A stretch of DNA of 64,000 nucleotides from Flagellimonas hymeniacidonis (GCF_008040165.1 NZ_VRUR01000001.1:1073349-1137348); one strand, 5' to 3'. Counted from the first letter of the stretch, positions 8,624-18,170 are shown. The notes: generated by a model not told the origin, from the sequence alone. Translations and numbers: made by a program.

Positions 8624-9787
8624 TCATGTCAAATTTCTCTTATTTTTTTTAAACTTCCTGGTATAAATAAAAAGAATCAGAACCAAAAGCTGGAAAGGGA
8701 GTTTTAATCTTTGATGAGACCCTCCGAAATGTGCAATGGAATAAATAGGGAGAAATGCAAAAAGCCAAAGAAGTATGGCCTTTTGCTGAAACCCAAGAGC
8801 CCCAATCGTACGCACCACTGATTTGATGTTTATCAAAAGCCATACCAATGCAAAATAATAGACAATCAGAGTATATAACCTTAAAAATTCACTGGTTTTG
8901 CCATATTCGGATTTCAATCCGGAAGAAAACATCCGCTTAATAATAGAATGAGGCATCGGTGTAACTATATACCTTACATGACTCATAAATATGGCTTTAG
9001 GCATATTGGAGGCATCAATTACATCATCTGCCTTTCTTAATTTCGCTCGTTCTTCATAACCTTTTGTTATTAAGTGGGTTGCATTATATTTATATGAATG
9101 CACTTTTTTCTGAACAGTTGGATAAACTATCCACAAAACAGTTAGTAATCCCAAGACAAAAGCTGAGTAACCCAAGACTTTTTTAGCATTGATTTTCTTG
9201 AAGAAACTTTTGATAAATGGACCAAATTCAAGTAAAAACATCGCCAACCACACTGTCGCCAACATAAAAGGACGTAGCATATAAAGACCTATGGATAGAA
9301 TAATAGCTATTAAATAGCATCTTATGGTTTTCTCGCTATAGTTTTTTACAATTAGGAGTGCAAAAAGCCAAATAAGCAAATCCCGGAGATTGGAGATTGC
9401 TAAAAAAAGAAGGTAGGGATAGAAAAAAACAAATGTATACGGAGATTTTGCAACTGGAAAGAGCTTATGAAAATAGTACAAAAAAAGAAGCAGAACAGGA
9501 ATATTGATAATCTTGATAAAAATGAATCCCAATGGGTCCATATATTTCTCAAAGTAATTGATATAGCCCCAAAAAGACCTATCTATATTAGCAATCCATA
9601 TTTCCGGATTGTCAAAATACTTAAACCCATCACTTATCAAATAATCTACATTGCCAAATAAAAACTCAAAAACAAAGAGTAGATATACAACCAGGCAAAG
9701 CGAAAAAATGATGACATAGCTCGATATGCGGTTTTTTCGAGTGTAGCAAATCAAGGCGAGAAATGATAACAAAAAGAATAGTATCAT
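8624..9787 (-). CDS. Polytopic membrane protein, candidate Wzy polymerase (EpsG-like)
   Basis: A 387-residue protein with roughly ten hydrophobic helices spread over its length and a large loop near residues 205-285 rich in Lys, Arg and His. It starts MILFFLLSFLALICY and ends in a basic tail. There is no glycosyltransferase signature. In a locus with a Wzx-like flippase and a Wzz-like regulator, a single unassigned polytopic protein of this size is the best candidate for the Wzy polymerase that joins repeat units on the outer face of the inner membrane. SNLRDLLIWLFALLIVK and SHVRYIVTPMPHS place Arg residues where polymerases often need them; this is weak evidence. Start ATG 9787 overlaps the upstream GT stop by 4 bases (ATGA). 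Confidence 0.6.
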   Translation of the reverse strand: MILFFLLSFLALICYTRKNRISSYVIIFSLCLVVYLLFVFEFLFGNVDYLISDGFKYFDNPEIWIANIDRSFWGYINYFEKYMDPLGFIFIKIINIPVLLLFLYYFHKLFPVAKSPYTFVFFYPYLLFLAISNLRDLLIWLFALLIVKNYSEKTIRCYLIAIILSIGLYMLRPFMLATVWLAMFLLEFGPFIKSFFKKINAKKVLGYSAFVLGLLTVLWIVYPTVQKKVHSYKYNATHLITKGYEERAKLRKADDVIDASNMPKAIFMSHVRYIVTPMPHSIIKRMFSSGLKSEYGKTSEFLRLYTLIVYYFALVWLLINIKSVVRTIGALGFQQKAILLWLFAFLPIYSIAHFGGSHQRLKLPFQLLVLILFIYTRKFKKNKRNLT

Positions 9788-10764
9788 ATGAAAACTTTGG
9801 AATGAACATCTGCTGATACCTCCCAGGAATTCTTGTCCAAAAAAACCTTACAATTATTGCTGTAATGGCTATAATTAGTCCTAATCTTGTCAACACATTC
9901 CTCAATCATCGAAGAATCACTTATTACCTCTCCTAATTGGAATTCTGTAATTATTGAATTCACCGGAGGCCCATTTAAACCAATTACTGGAATTCCGTAG
10001 CTTGCGTACATATAAATAGATGTAGGCACTGACTTGTTCTCATGACCAATAAAGCCAATAATTTTGTGTTCAGTATTTAAAATCATTTTGACTTCTTCTC
10101 TAACAAAATTTGTATAAAACAAAACATTCTTCGGACACTTGACATTCGTTTCAGGTTTCCTGTTCGGAGCAATAATCAAGGTATTTATATTTTTATCTTC
10201 AACTCCCTCAATGAGCACCTTTAAATTGCTTCGTTTGGCGGCAGATATTGAAACCATATCCGGGCTTGAAATTCCGTTAAGCTTCATCCATGACCGGCTC
10301 AGTATTGAGAACTCCTGATTCTTTTCTTCCTGAGTTTCAATAAACGTTCTAAAATCCCCAAAGCATGCAACTACCGTCTTGTTCTTCGCCCTTTTGGGTA
10401 AAAACTCCACAAGATCTTTGTGAAAAACTACAATAGAGCTAGATAGCAAACAGAGTAATCGCCTCAATAGATAATTGATACGCTTAGAGGGAATATTATG
10501 CTCACAAATGTTATGACATGACCAAATAATTTTAGACCCTGTCAATTTGCACAGGGCGAAAACTAGCAATATTCGAATAAAAGTAACTAGCCACCCTCTG
10601 TAAACAATATATCTGATATGATAAATTGAGTTTCTATTTTTTAAAAGCTGTTTTAGTAAACTCAAATAGGTTCCTTCACATGGAATTATGGATTCTAGTT
10701 TGGAAAAAATACTTTCATATTTATAATCAATTCGTGATTCACATAAAACCTTTTTTAACTTCAA
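9784..10764 (-). CDS. Glycosyltransferase-like protein, TTG start
   Basis: A 326-residue protein beginning MKLKKVLCESRID when read from TTG 10764. A stop lies two codons upstream and no ATG occurs until far inside, so TTG is the likely start. Residues 40-130 hold a membrane-associating hydrophobic stretch (RILLVFALCKLTG) followed by IIWSCHNICEHN, which resembles the conserved His-containing motif of GT-B enzymes. The C-terminal part contains KIIGFIGHENKSVPTSIYMYASYGIPVIGLNGPPVNSII, typical of the donor-binding half. It is short and divergent for GT4, so confidence in class is moderate. The gene overlaps the Wzy candidate by 4 bases. Its likely role is one step of repeat-unit assembly. Confidence 0.65.
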   Translation of the reverse strand: MKLKKVLCESRIDYKYESIFSKLESIIPCEGTYLSLLKQLLKNRNSIYHIRYIVYRGWLVTFIRILLVFALCKLTGSKIIWSCHNICEHNIPSKRINYLLRRLLCLLSSSIVVFHKDLVEFLPKRAKNKTVVACFGDFRTFIETQEEKNQEFSILSRSWMKLNGISSPDMVSISAAKRSNLKVLIEGVEDKNINTLIIAPNRKPETNVKCPKNVLFYTNFVREEVKMILNTEHKIIGFIGHENKSVPTSIYMYASYGIPVIGLNGPPVNSIITEFQLGEVISDSSMIEECVDKIRTNYSHYSNNCKVFLDKNSWEVSADVHSKVFI

Positions 10765-10831
10765 TGCCTAAATTGTTAAGTAAAATTGTCATTAATTACC
10801 AAGTTACGGCAAAGTACCGCATCTTAGATTC

Positions 10832-11620
10832 TCAAAAATCATTATTTATAAATATTAAGTTCTCTCCTTTGTGAGAAAAAGAAAAGTCATATTTACTTAT
10901 TGCTCTGAAAAGACTGGTTGAGCATCCTGCTTTTTTTCTGTCATGAAGTTCAATTATCAAACATCTTGTCTTCGGCAACCAATTTTCTGTGTTGGATTCA
11001 AATAATTCTTTTTCCGCACCTTCTATATCAATCTTTAAAATATCAATCGTCTCCAGGTCATTTTGTTTCATTATCTCATCGACAGATATTGTCCTCAAAA
11101 GCCCTCCGGTATTCTCTCTTGATTCCTTAGCCAGTTCAGTCATAAAGCCCCATTTACCATGCCCACTATCTATAAGGTTTATCTCTTGATCATTGATACT
11201 TGATAGGGCTTTTTTTAATGCGGTAATGTTTGGGTATTCTTTTATGTTTTTTTGAAGCAATTCAAAATTAGAATCCTCAGGTTCAATACAGACCATTTTG
11301 GAATGTGGATGTTTATTGATAAAATAAATAGCGGCCAACCCAATGTTGGCTCCAGCATCTACGATAAACTGAGGTTTAAAGTCAAGAGAAATATGGTATT
11401 GTTTTTCCATGAAAATATGCCGAAAGGTAGGAATATCACTTGTTCTACTTCTTAATTTTAGAGGGATATCAGAGTTAGGCAAAAAAACACGTTCAGTTTT
11501 GTTGAATTTTATTTTAAAAAAAATTACAATCCCTCTTCTTCCAAATGTTTTAATATATCTATAAAGGTTTAAAAGTAATCTCATTTTATTTATGTTTTTA
11601 TCGTTTTCATTGACAATCAT
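10832..11620 (-). CDS. FkbM family methyltransferase
   Basis: A 262-residue class I SAM-dependent methyltransferase. Motif I is FIVDAGANIGLAAIYF (about residues 84-99), an acidic MVCIEPE follows, and the FkbM signature IDILKIDIEGAEKELF lies near 195-210. FkbM-type enzymes O-methylate hydroxyls, and in surface-polysaccharide loci they are thought to methylate sugars. Length is normal. The start ATG 11620 gives a 12-residue lead before a second in-frame ATG at 11584. It sits 18 bases after the flippase gene, within the polysaccharide operon. The acceptor sugar is unknown. Confidence 0.85.
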   Translation of the reverse strand: MIVNENDKNINKMRLLLNLYRYIKTFGRRGIVIFFKIKFNKTERVFLPNSDIPLKLRSRTSDIPTFRHIFMEKQYHISLDFKPQFIVDAGANIGLAAIYFINKHPHSKMVCIEPEDSNFELLQKNIKEYPNITALKKALSSINDQEINLIDSGHGKWGFMTELAKESRENTGGLLRTISVDEIMKQNDLETIDILKIDIEGAEKELFESNTENWLPKTRCLIIELHDRKKAGCSTSLFRAISKYDFSFSHKGENLIFINNDF

Positions 11621-11638
11621 TTATTAATACTTACTAGC

Positions 11639-12973
11639 TCAAGGCACAGAAGAACCAACTGCCAATATACTTTTCAAATATTTAAAGTAGAAAATAATCA
11701 TTATACCCGACCAAAAGACATAGAGTAATAGATAGGAAACACCAGCACCTATAACACCTTTTAAACTAACTAAAACAAAGAAGCAAACAAAATAAAGAAT
11801 CGTAGAAAATAACAGTGCTTTAAAAGAAAGTTTGGGGAAACCCATAGCTAGTACCGCTGGAGTGATTGGAAAAGCTGTCATTGAAACCAAAACTCCTGAC
11901 AAATACCACAGCAATGTGGGCAACCCCTCCAAATACTCAGCCCCTACAGTCCATAAAATAATATATTTTCCGCAAATTATAAATCCCAACAATGTAGTTG
12001 CTCCAAAACAAAAGCTTAAAAAGGAGAACTGTTTAACAACATTCTTAAACTCAAAAATTCTTTTAGTCGCCCATAATTTGGTAAGCTCAGGATATATTGA
12101 TTTGTAAAGTGGTTGGGATACTTGGGTAAATATCTTGGCAAACTGCTTTGCAATCTGATATAACCCCGTTGCAGCACTTCCCAACATAGAATCCACAATA
12201 ATTATGTCTAAATTCAAAGTCATCATCCGCACAGTTCCATGAAAGTTTGTTGTCCAGATAAAACTCCAAATTCCCTTAAAGCGAGTTGGAATACATCTAA
12301 TTTCATCAAGAGTTGGGCAAGAATTAAGATAAATTTTTTTTCTTCTTAACAACAATATACTACTAGTGAGTAAATAAATATATCCTGTTATTTGCGATAT
12401 CATCGTAACAATAACAAAATACCAAATTCCATATCCGAATATAAAACCTATGAAAACTAGTGCCAACTTTAGCACCGCCCCACTTACACTGCTGATAGAA
12501 AAATGCTTGAAATCATCATAAATCCTGAGAATAGCTGTGGGTGTGCCTTGAATATTAAAAAGTATAACGATGGAAAAAAGGGATGCTAAATTAGTTTTGT
12601 CATCCGCCCATCCCAAAAAATACCCTATAATAAATGAAAAAGAAAACCCAACCAAGGTAGCAAGTATTGCTGTAAAGACATCAAGGGCAAAGCCGAACTT
12701 CAACAAATCCTTGAAATCAGATATTTCTTTGTTAACAACTAGTTCCGACCCATATTTTATTAAGGCTTGCCAAGATTGAAAGTTTAATAACTTATCCACT
12801 ATAAGTGCATATGCCTGCACAAGAGCAAGTACACCGAATAATTCTGACCCCAAGACCCTAGCTATTAATGTAAAGGATATCAACCCAATTAAAGATGAAA
12901 TAACACTCCCAGATGCCAATATTCCGGCATTTAAAGAAATCTTTTTAAATAAAGCGGATTTGAAAAAGCTCAC
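11639..12973 (-). CDS. Wzx-like oligosaccharide flippase
   Basis: A 444-residue polytopic protein with about 12 predicted helices. It opens with SLNAGILASGSVISSLIGLISFTLIARVLG, the standard first segment of the polysaccharide biosynthesis/MATE-like flippase family, and has FQSWQALIKYGSE in the first loops. It would move the lipid-linked repeat unit across the inner membrane. The start is GTG 12973; no ATG occurs nearby in frame. It lies 94 bases downstream of wecC and 18 bases upstream of the FkbM gene. Family assignment is strong; the substrate is not visible. Confidence 0.88.
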   Translation of the reverse strand: MSFFKSALFKKISLNAGILASGSVISSLIGLISFTLIARVLGSELFGVLALVQAYALIVDKLLNFQSWQALIKYGSELVVNKEISDFKDLLKFGFALDVFTAILATLVGFSFSFIIGYFLGWADDKTNLASLFSIVILFNIQGTPTAILRIYDDFKHFSISSVSGAVLKLALVFIGFIFGYGIWYFVIVTMISQITGYIYLLTSSILLLRRKKIYLNSCPTLDEIRCIPTRFKGIWSFIWTTNFHGTVRMMTLNLDIIIVDSMLGSAATGLYQIAKQFAKIFTQVSQPLYKSIYPELTKLWATKRIFEFKNVVKQFSFLSFCFGATTLLGFIICGKYIILWTVGAEYLEGLPTLLWYLSGVLVSMTAFPITPAVLAMGFPKLSFKALLFSTILYFVCFFVLVSLKGVIGAGVSYLLLYVFWSGIMIIFYFKYLKSILAVGSSVP

Positions 12974-13067
12974 AATGGGTCTTTATTAATTCACCTCAAA
13001 AATCATTAATGAGGAAATGGAGTTCATGATAATTATGCATTGGGAAGAGTAAAAAAAATTTAATCTC

Positions 13068-14282
13068 CTATTTTTTAACACCACAAAAATCAAGTATTTG
13101 TTTTTCATCAGTTATTTCCAAAGACATGAATTCATTATGGGCAACAAGAAAAACGATTATATCTGCTTCTTCAGCAGCTATTTGATAATCAGTAAGTTTG
13201 AATACTTTATGCGAGGTAATATTTGGCTCTACGATAAAATATTCTTCATTATTTGCATCTTGTAATACTTTTTGAACAATATATTTTGCAGGTGATTCAC
13301 GTAAATCATCAATATTGGGTTTAAACGCGAGACCCATAAGAGCGATACGAGGTTTTCTTCCATGTTTCAATTGAAACTCCATTTTAGAGGATTTTACTTT
13401 TTCTGCGCACCAAAATGATTTGTAATTATTGATTTCACGAGCAGTTCCAATAATTTTAGATTCCATGGGGTAATCTGCCACAATGAAATATGGATCTACT
13501 GCAATGCAATGTCCTCCTACACCACAACCAGGTTGTAAAATGTTCACACGAGGATGCCTATTAGCCAAAGAAATTAATTCCCACACATTAATATCTGCCT
13601 TATCACAAATTAAGGACAACTCATTTGCAAATGCTATTTGTACATCTCTTGATGAATTCTCCACTAATTTGCACATTTCAGCCGTTCTAGCATTGGTCTT
13701 ATGCAATTCTCCCTCAATGTACTTAGAATAAAAATCAACCGCTTTGTTGGTGGAAGCTTCATTAATCCCGCCAATAACCCTATCATTGTGCACCAACTCA
13801 TACATCACATTTCCTGGTAATACCCTTTCTGGGCAATAGGCAATATGAAGTTTATTTTTTAATTCTGGTCGCTGCTCAAAAATCAGGTTCATCATTCTTT
13901 CAGTGGTCCCGATTGGAGAGGTTGATTCTATAATATATAGGTCATCCTTTTTTAGAAGAGGAATTATAGCTTCGGTTGCTGCTTTTACAAATGAAATATC
14001 TGGCTCGTTCTTATCCTTAAAAGGAGTTGGCACCACAATAAGGTAAGTATTGGCCTCAACCGGATTTGTTCCAGCTTTTAAAAATCCTTCTTTCACTGCA
14101 TTCTCCACTGCCTCATCTAATTCCGGCTCAACAATATGTATTTTGCCTGCATTAATTGTTTCAACTACATCTGGGTTGATATCCACCCCATGTACTGGAA
14201 CTTTGTTTTTTGCAATCAAAGCAGCGGTAGGCAGGCCAATATAACCAAGCCCCATCATAACAACTTCAGGGTAATTGTTCAT
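13068..14282 (-). CDS. wecC: UDP-N-acetyl-D-mannosamine dehydrogenase
   Basis: A 404-residue UDP-sugar 6-dehydrogenase. The NAD-binding motif is GLGYIGLPTAALIA (residues 11-24). The central domain has ESTSPIGTTERM near 119-130 and YCPERVLPGN near 149-158. The catalytic cysteine is Cys259 in GCGVGGHCIAVDP. The C-terminal domain has ALMGLAFKPNIDDLRESPA. The enzyme oxidises UDP-ManNAc twice to UDP-ManNAcA in the cytoplasm. The adjacent epimerase gene (wecB, 2 bases upstream) makes its substrate, which supports WecC rather than a UDP-glucose dehydrogenase. The pair implies an N-acetylmannosaminuronate residue, hence an acidic polymer. Length is normal. Confidence 0.92.
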   Translation of the reverse strand: MNNYPEVVMMGLGYIGLPTAALIAKNKVPVHGVDINPDVVETINAGKIHIVEPELDEAVENAVKEGFLKAGTNPVEANTYLIVVPTPFKDKNEPDISFVKAATEAIIPLLKKDDLYIIESTSPIGTTERMMNLIFEQRPELKNKLHIAYCPERVLPGNVMYELVHNDRVIGGINEASTNKAVDFYSKYIEGELHKTNARTAEMCKLVENSSRDVQIAFANELSLICDKADINVWELISLANRHPRVNILQPGCGVGGHCIAVDPYFIVADYPMESKIIGTAREINNYKSFWCAEKVKSSKMEFQLKHGRKPRIALMGLAFKPNIDDLRESPAKYIVQKVLQDANNEEYFIVEPNITSHKVFKLTDYQIAAEEADIIVFLVAHNEFMSLEITDEKQILDFCGVKK

Positions 14283-14284
14283 TT

Positions 14285-15409
14285 TTAACTTTTTGAAATA
14301 TAATCTACAATTTTCTCGCAGGCGTTTCCATCTCCATAAGGGTTGTGAAGTTTGCTCATTTTCGAATATTCCTCGCTTTCTTTGAGCAACTTGGTCGTTT
14401 CAGCAATAATTTTTTCCTTGTTTGTACCAACAAGTAGTACGGTACCTGCCTCTACTGCTTCTGGTCGCTCGGTAGTGTCACGCATTACCAAAACTGGTTT
14501 TCCTAGACTTGGGGCCTCTTCTTGTACGCCGCCGCTATCTGTAATTATCAAATAAGATTGATTCATTAACCAAACAAATGCCGGATAAGACAATGGAGCA
14601 ATTAATTGTATGTTTTCTATTTGATCCAAAAGTTTGTAAACAGGCTTTTGAACATTTGGATTTAAATGAACCGGGTATATAATTTGAGTATCTGGATTAT
14701 TAGTTGCTATAAGTTTAAGTGCTTCACAAATATTGATAAAACCTTGTCCGTGATTTTCTCTTCGATGTCCAGTTACCAAAATCAGCTTCTTGTTTGAGTC
14801 CATTAAATTCTCCAATAAATCTATTTCCTCATCTTGATAATCAGTATTATTTACTTTTTCGACACTAAATTTCAATGCATCAATTACGGTATTACCAGTT
14901 ACTACTATTTTGTCAGTAGGTTTATTTTCATTTAATAAATTTTGTTTTGATGTTTCAGTAGGGGAAAAATGAATATTGGATACAACTCCTGTAACACATC
15001 TATTCATTTCCTCAGGAAAGGGAGATTGTATGTTAAAAGTTCTAAGTCCTGCCTCAACATGACACACTTTTGAGCCGGAATAAAAAGCAGCAACACTCGA
15101 TGCCATAGTTGTTGTTGTATCCCCATGCACATATACAAAGTCCGGTTTAAATCCTTCTAAAATTGGTTTTAATCCAATAATTATATCAGAGGTCAAAGAA
15201 TAAAGATTCTGATTGGGCTTCATTAAGTTCAAATCATAATCTGGCACTATTTCAAAAAAATCAAGCACTTGATCCAACATTTCTCGATGTTGTGCAGTAA
15301 TACAGACCTTCGTTACAAATCTCTCTGGAAACTTTTGAAATTCCTTTATCAAAGGTGCCATTTTAATGGCTTCTGGTCTTGTACCGAAAATGATCAGGTT
15401 TCTTATCAT
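14285..15409 (-). CDS. wecB: UDP-N-acetylglucosamine 2-epimerase (non-hydrolysing)
   Basis: A 374-residue GT-B fold epimerase. Motifs include GTRPEAIKMAPL (residues 9-20), QHREML near 40-45, HGDTTT with Asp97, HVEAGLRTF with Glu119, FPEEMNR near 131-137, GHRRENHG and TDSGGVQEEAP. These are the catalytic and UDP-binding elements of the bacterial non-hydrolysing WecB family. It interconverts UDP-GlcNAc and UDP-ManNAc in the cytoplasm. Only two bases separate its stop from the wecC start, so the two are translated together. The gene is 60 bases downstream of the Wzz-like gene. Confidence 0.94.
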   Translation of the reverse strand: MIRNLIIFGTRPEAIKMAPLIKEFQKFPERFVTKVCITAQHREMLDQVLDFFEIVPDYDLNLMKPNQNLYSLTSDIIIGLKPILEGFKPDFVYVHGDTTTTMASSVAAFYSGSKVCHVEAGLRTFNIQSPFPEEMNRCVTGVVSNIHFSPTETSKQNLLNENKPTDKIVVTGNTVIDALKFSVEKVNNTDYQDEEIDLLENLMDSNKKLILVTGHRRENHGQGFINICEALKLIATNNPDTQIIYPVHLNPNVQKPVYKLLDQIENIQLIAPLSYPAFVWLMNQSYLIITDSGGVQEEAPSLGKPVLVMRDTTERPEAVEAGTVLLVGTNKEKIIAETTKLLKESEEYSKMSKLHNPYGDGNACEKIVDYISKS

Positions 15410-15469
15410 TAGACATTATATTCTCATAACTACTGTCGTACTGTTTCCTTTTTTTGATTTAGCACACAA

Positions 15470-16462
15470 TTAGATTGATAGCTCAAATGCTTTCTTATTA
15501 AGAAACCTAATTGCCGAAAATGCAAAAAATAAGCCTACTAGAAAGCCAGGCACAAGTACGGTGGCCTTTGAAAAAAGAGTCCTTTTAACCCGTTGAACAT
15601 TTCCAAGATTAATTATGTTAATCGCTTGTTTCTGTTCTTTAACTTCAATCTTCTTTTGCTCAGTATTCTTTATGAGTTGATTTTTTAAACTAAAAAGGCC
15701 AGTAACATTCATTTTTTCGTTATTATCCAATACAATTCGCCCATCTCCGTTCTGACTGCTTTGAATATTAAAACTCTTAGAGTAAATAGAAATCAATTCA
15801 TCAATCTGTTTTATGAATGTTTCATTTCTTTCAATTCTTTCCAAAGCATTTTTATTGGATGTATCCACCAATTCATTAAAATATTCATTGGAATTTATAT
15901 ATTCCATAACTTTTTGCGCAAATAATTTTCCTTCAGATGGGTTTTTGAAAAAAAAGGTGATTCTATGGTTTAATGAGGTTTTATTTGAAAGCTCGGATTT
16001 AATCAAATCCAAAAATTCGTCATTAGTTTGAAATTTCTCCAAAAGTTCAAGGTATTCCAAATCCCCTTCTCCTTTTTTCCCATCTTCTATAGGTTCAATC
16101 GTAATTTTAAGCTCCTTTAAATTTGTAACATCCGCGCCAATATTCTTAAAAAAGACGGAATCTTTGGCTCTTATATTACTTTCTAACTCTGCAACAACAT
16201 CATATAGATAGTTCTTACTTTCTAAATTAGGTTTTACAATTACCTCAATTTTCAGCTTATTTCTAGAAATCTGGTTAAGTCCGTATCCGAGTCCTACTCC
16301 AACTATAACAAGAATCCCCAGAATCAAAGCATTCTTTTTTAAATAAAGGAACGTTCTTAAAAAAGCTATTCCAATTTTATTAAATCCCCTACCTATCATT
16401 TGAAACAACTGTCCCAAATCAATTTCATCTGAATTGTTATTGTTTGCTGGTTGGCCTGCCAT
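15470..16462 (-). CDS. Wzz-like chain-length determinant protein
   Basis: A 330-residue protein with the Wzz topology: a cytoplasmic N-terminus, a first membrane helix at about residues 47-65 (LILGILVIVGVGLGYGL), a large periplasmic part with coiled-coil character in its second half, and a second helix at about 300-320 (ATVLVPGFLVGLFFAFSAI). There is no C-terminal tyrosine kinase, unlike Wzc. It probably controls polymer length with the Wzy candidate. ATG 16462 lies 2 bases after the stop of the DUF6909-like gene, so transcription and perhaps translation are coupled to it. No Wza exporter or initiating sugar-phosphate transferase is encoded in the visible part of the locus. Confidence 0.78.
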   Translation of the reverse strand: MAGQPANNNNSDEIDLGQLFQMIGRGFNKIGIAFLRTFLYLKKNALILGILVIVGVGLGYGLNQISRNKLKIEVIVKPNLESKNYLYDVVAELESNIRAKDSVFFKNIGADVTNLKELKITIEPIEDGKKGEGDLEYLELLEKFQTNDEFLDLIKSELSNKTSLNHRITFFFKNPSEGKLFAQKVMEYINSNEYFNELVDTSNKNALERIERNETFIKQIDELISIYSKSFNIQSSQNGDGRIVLDNNEKMNVTGLFSLKNQLIKNTEQKKIEVKEQKQAINIINLGNVQRVKRTLFSKATVLVPGFLVGLFFAFSAIRFLNKKAFELSI

Positions 16463-16464
16463 AT

Positions 16465-18153
16465 CTATGCGTTGAATATTTGTTTTAAAATCCTATCTGT
16501 TATCAAATATGTGGGTTTTACACCTGTTGTCCCCAATCCTCCTGATGCTAATGTACTTCCAGTTTCTAAAGGGTTATCGGAAGCATAATATGCGTATCTT
16601 ACTTTTACATCTTTTTTGATGCTCTTCCTAATTTTAGATGCAGATTGAACCGCCTTTTGGTAGTGCACTCCTTCCATTTCCAAACCAATTACATTCCAAG
16701 TAGATTCATGAAAAAACCGAAGAATGTCCTTATTTTGGAGCGATGTTCCTAGCACCGTCACCATTGTTCCTTCCAATACTTTCAATCCATAGCCTTCAAA
16801 ATCCGCTGAGCATAGTTCATTTTTAAACGGATAATTGTCCGCGGTTCCTTCAAAAATGTGTGCTGAAGGAATCATCAAATCCCCTTTACCACCTTCTAAA
16901 ATACCTGCTTTACCCATCACTGAAATGGAATCAACATTTAAAAATTTCTTTCCGTTGCCCGTTTCCACCGGTTTTAGTAACTCATCTATAGTTTCATAGG
17001 CCTGTTCTCCAAAAGCATAATCCATTACAAAGATAACGGGTTTCTCTTCCGTTGAAAGGTCAGATGGAAAATCGTAACAACATGTATCTTTTCCAAATTT
17101 TGCAGAATCAAAAATCTGAACATCAATGTTGGCTCCAGATTCATCATCTATAAAAATCATCCCATTTTTTTCTCCTGCATCTGTAACTTTTTTACGCAGC
17201 TCTTTGTTTTTTGAAGAACTAAGGGCTTCATAAATATCCAAAGACTTTCCATCTGGAAATTCTTTGGCCAGCACCTTTTTTGCAAACAATGAATTCATAA
17301 CACTGTGCATGTTGGCGCTAATAATATGAATTGGTCTTTCTAATAAATTGTGCTTGTTGAGGGTCTGCTTTATCATTGTTGCCCACCTTTCTCCATGAAT
17401 ATGGTGGCCTAGCCGCTCTCTCAGCAATGGACTAAAGGTGATGGTGCGCTTATTACCTGTTGTTTCTTCTTCAATAGCCAATTTGCCCAGCCAAAAAATG
17501 ATGTTCAAAAAACGATCTGGTTGCGTTGGAGTGCTCAGTTTATTTTCAATTTCAACTACTTCGTCAAAAGTTCTCCCCAAAATGTTTGCAGCGTGTATCT
17601 GTGCAACCTCGCGCTCCGAATCATTCTTTTCTTCGTTTTCCACAAAGCGGGCCAATTTACCCCAATCACGTATTGTTGCCGTCCCATCTTCAACTAAAAC
17701 TCGTTTACAGATTTTTCCTGATTCAATAAAAAGAAAGGTGAGGTGGGTAAGAATATCGTAAATGTCGCTTCTCCCGCGCGTTATCTCAATATTCATTTGC
17801 TCGTCATCAATTCTATAACAATTTCTTCTACGTTTTGGAGGAACTATAGCTTTAAGGTGTGATTTTGAGAACCCTTCGTCTGAGGTAAGATTTATAAATC
17901 GACACTCTTCTATGCCTTCAGGTAATCTTTCCAGTACATAAATCAATCCATTAAGCTCTGCCTTTTCTTCGGCGACAGAACCATAAATCTCTGGCCTTAA
18001 CAACAAAAGTGCACTTCTTAATGCGTTTCCTGAAACTCCTGAGGGTTTGTAAAATCCTCTATTGAGTAGGTGCCTCATTGTGATGTACAGACGCTCAATA
18101 GCGTTGGTGGATTCTTGTGCTCTTGTAGTTTGTTTTACTTCGGTTGCCATCAT
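16465..18153 (-). CDS. DUF6909-like protein with nucleoside-phosphorylase-like C-terminal region
   Basis: About 562 residues from ATG 18153. I recognise it as a conserved Bacteroidota protein, by recollection the DUF6909 family, without known function. The N-terminal half (to about 250) is alpha-helical with an ERLYITMRHLLNRGFY start. The C-terminal region resembles the nucleoside phosphorylase/MTA-SAH nucleosidase fold: FLNVDSISVMGKAG, KGDLMIPSA, TMVTVLGTSLQ, and near the end GLEMEGVHYQKAV, where EMEG matches the ribose-binding glutamate motif. A promoter octamer at 18163-18170 overlaps the TTG at 18165, which argues against that longer start. It lies 2 bases before the wzz-like gene. Function is not assigned. 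Confidence 0.7.
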   Translation of the reverse strand: MMATEVKQTTRAQESTNAIERLYITMRHLLNRGFYKPSGVSGNALRSALLLLRPEIYGSVAEEKAELNGLIYVLERLPEGIEECRFINLTSDEGFSKSHLKAIVPPKRRRNCYRIDDEQMNIEITRGRSDIYDILTHLTFLFIESGKICKRVLVEDGTATIRDWGKLARFVENEEKNDSEREVAQIHAANILGRTFDEVVEIENKLSTPTQPDRFLNIIFWLGKLAIEEETTGNKRTITFSPLLRERLGHHIHGERWATMIKQTLNKHNLLERPIHIISANMHSVMNSLFAKKVLAKEFPDGKSLDIYEALSSSKNKELRKKVTDAGEKNGMIFIDDESGANIDVQIFDSAKFGKDTCCYDFPSDLSTEEKPVIFVMDYAFGEQAYETIDELLKPVETGNGKKFLNVDSISVMGKAGILEGGKGDLMIPSAHIFEGTADNYPFKNELCSADFEGYGLKVLEGTMVTVLGTSLQNKDILRFFHESTWNVIGLEMEGVHYQKAVQSASKIRKSIKKDVKVRYAYYASDNPLETGSTLASGGLGTTGVKPTYLITDRILKQIFNA

Positions 18154-18162
18154 AACTTCTGG

Positions 18163-18170
18163 CAAAAATA
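18163..18170 (-). promoter_or_regulatory. Candidate -7 element (TATTTTTG), near-leaderless promoter
   Basis: TATTTTTG on the minus strand fits TAnnTTTG and ends 9 bases before ATG 18153. Transcription starts in Bacteroidota usually lie a few bases downstream of this box, so the mRNA would have almost no leader. No -33 TTG was evident. It could also drive the polysaccharide operon that begins 2 bases after the DUF6909-like gene. Confidence 0.45.

Noticed and set aside
12792-12800. TTATCCACT, a DnaA-box-like nonamer (also CTATCCACA at 9127)
   Set aside because: Single copies with one mismatch each, inside coding regions and far from the parS pair. No cluster or AT-rich unwinding element marks an origin here.
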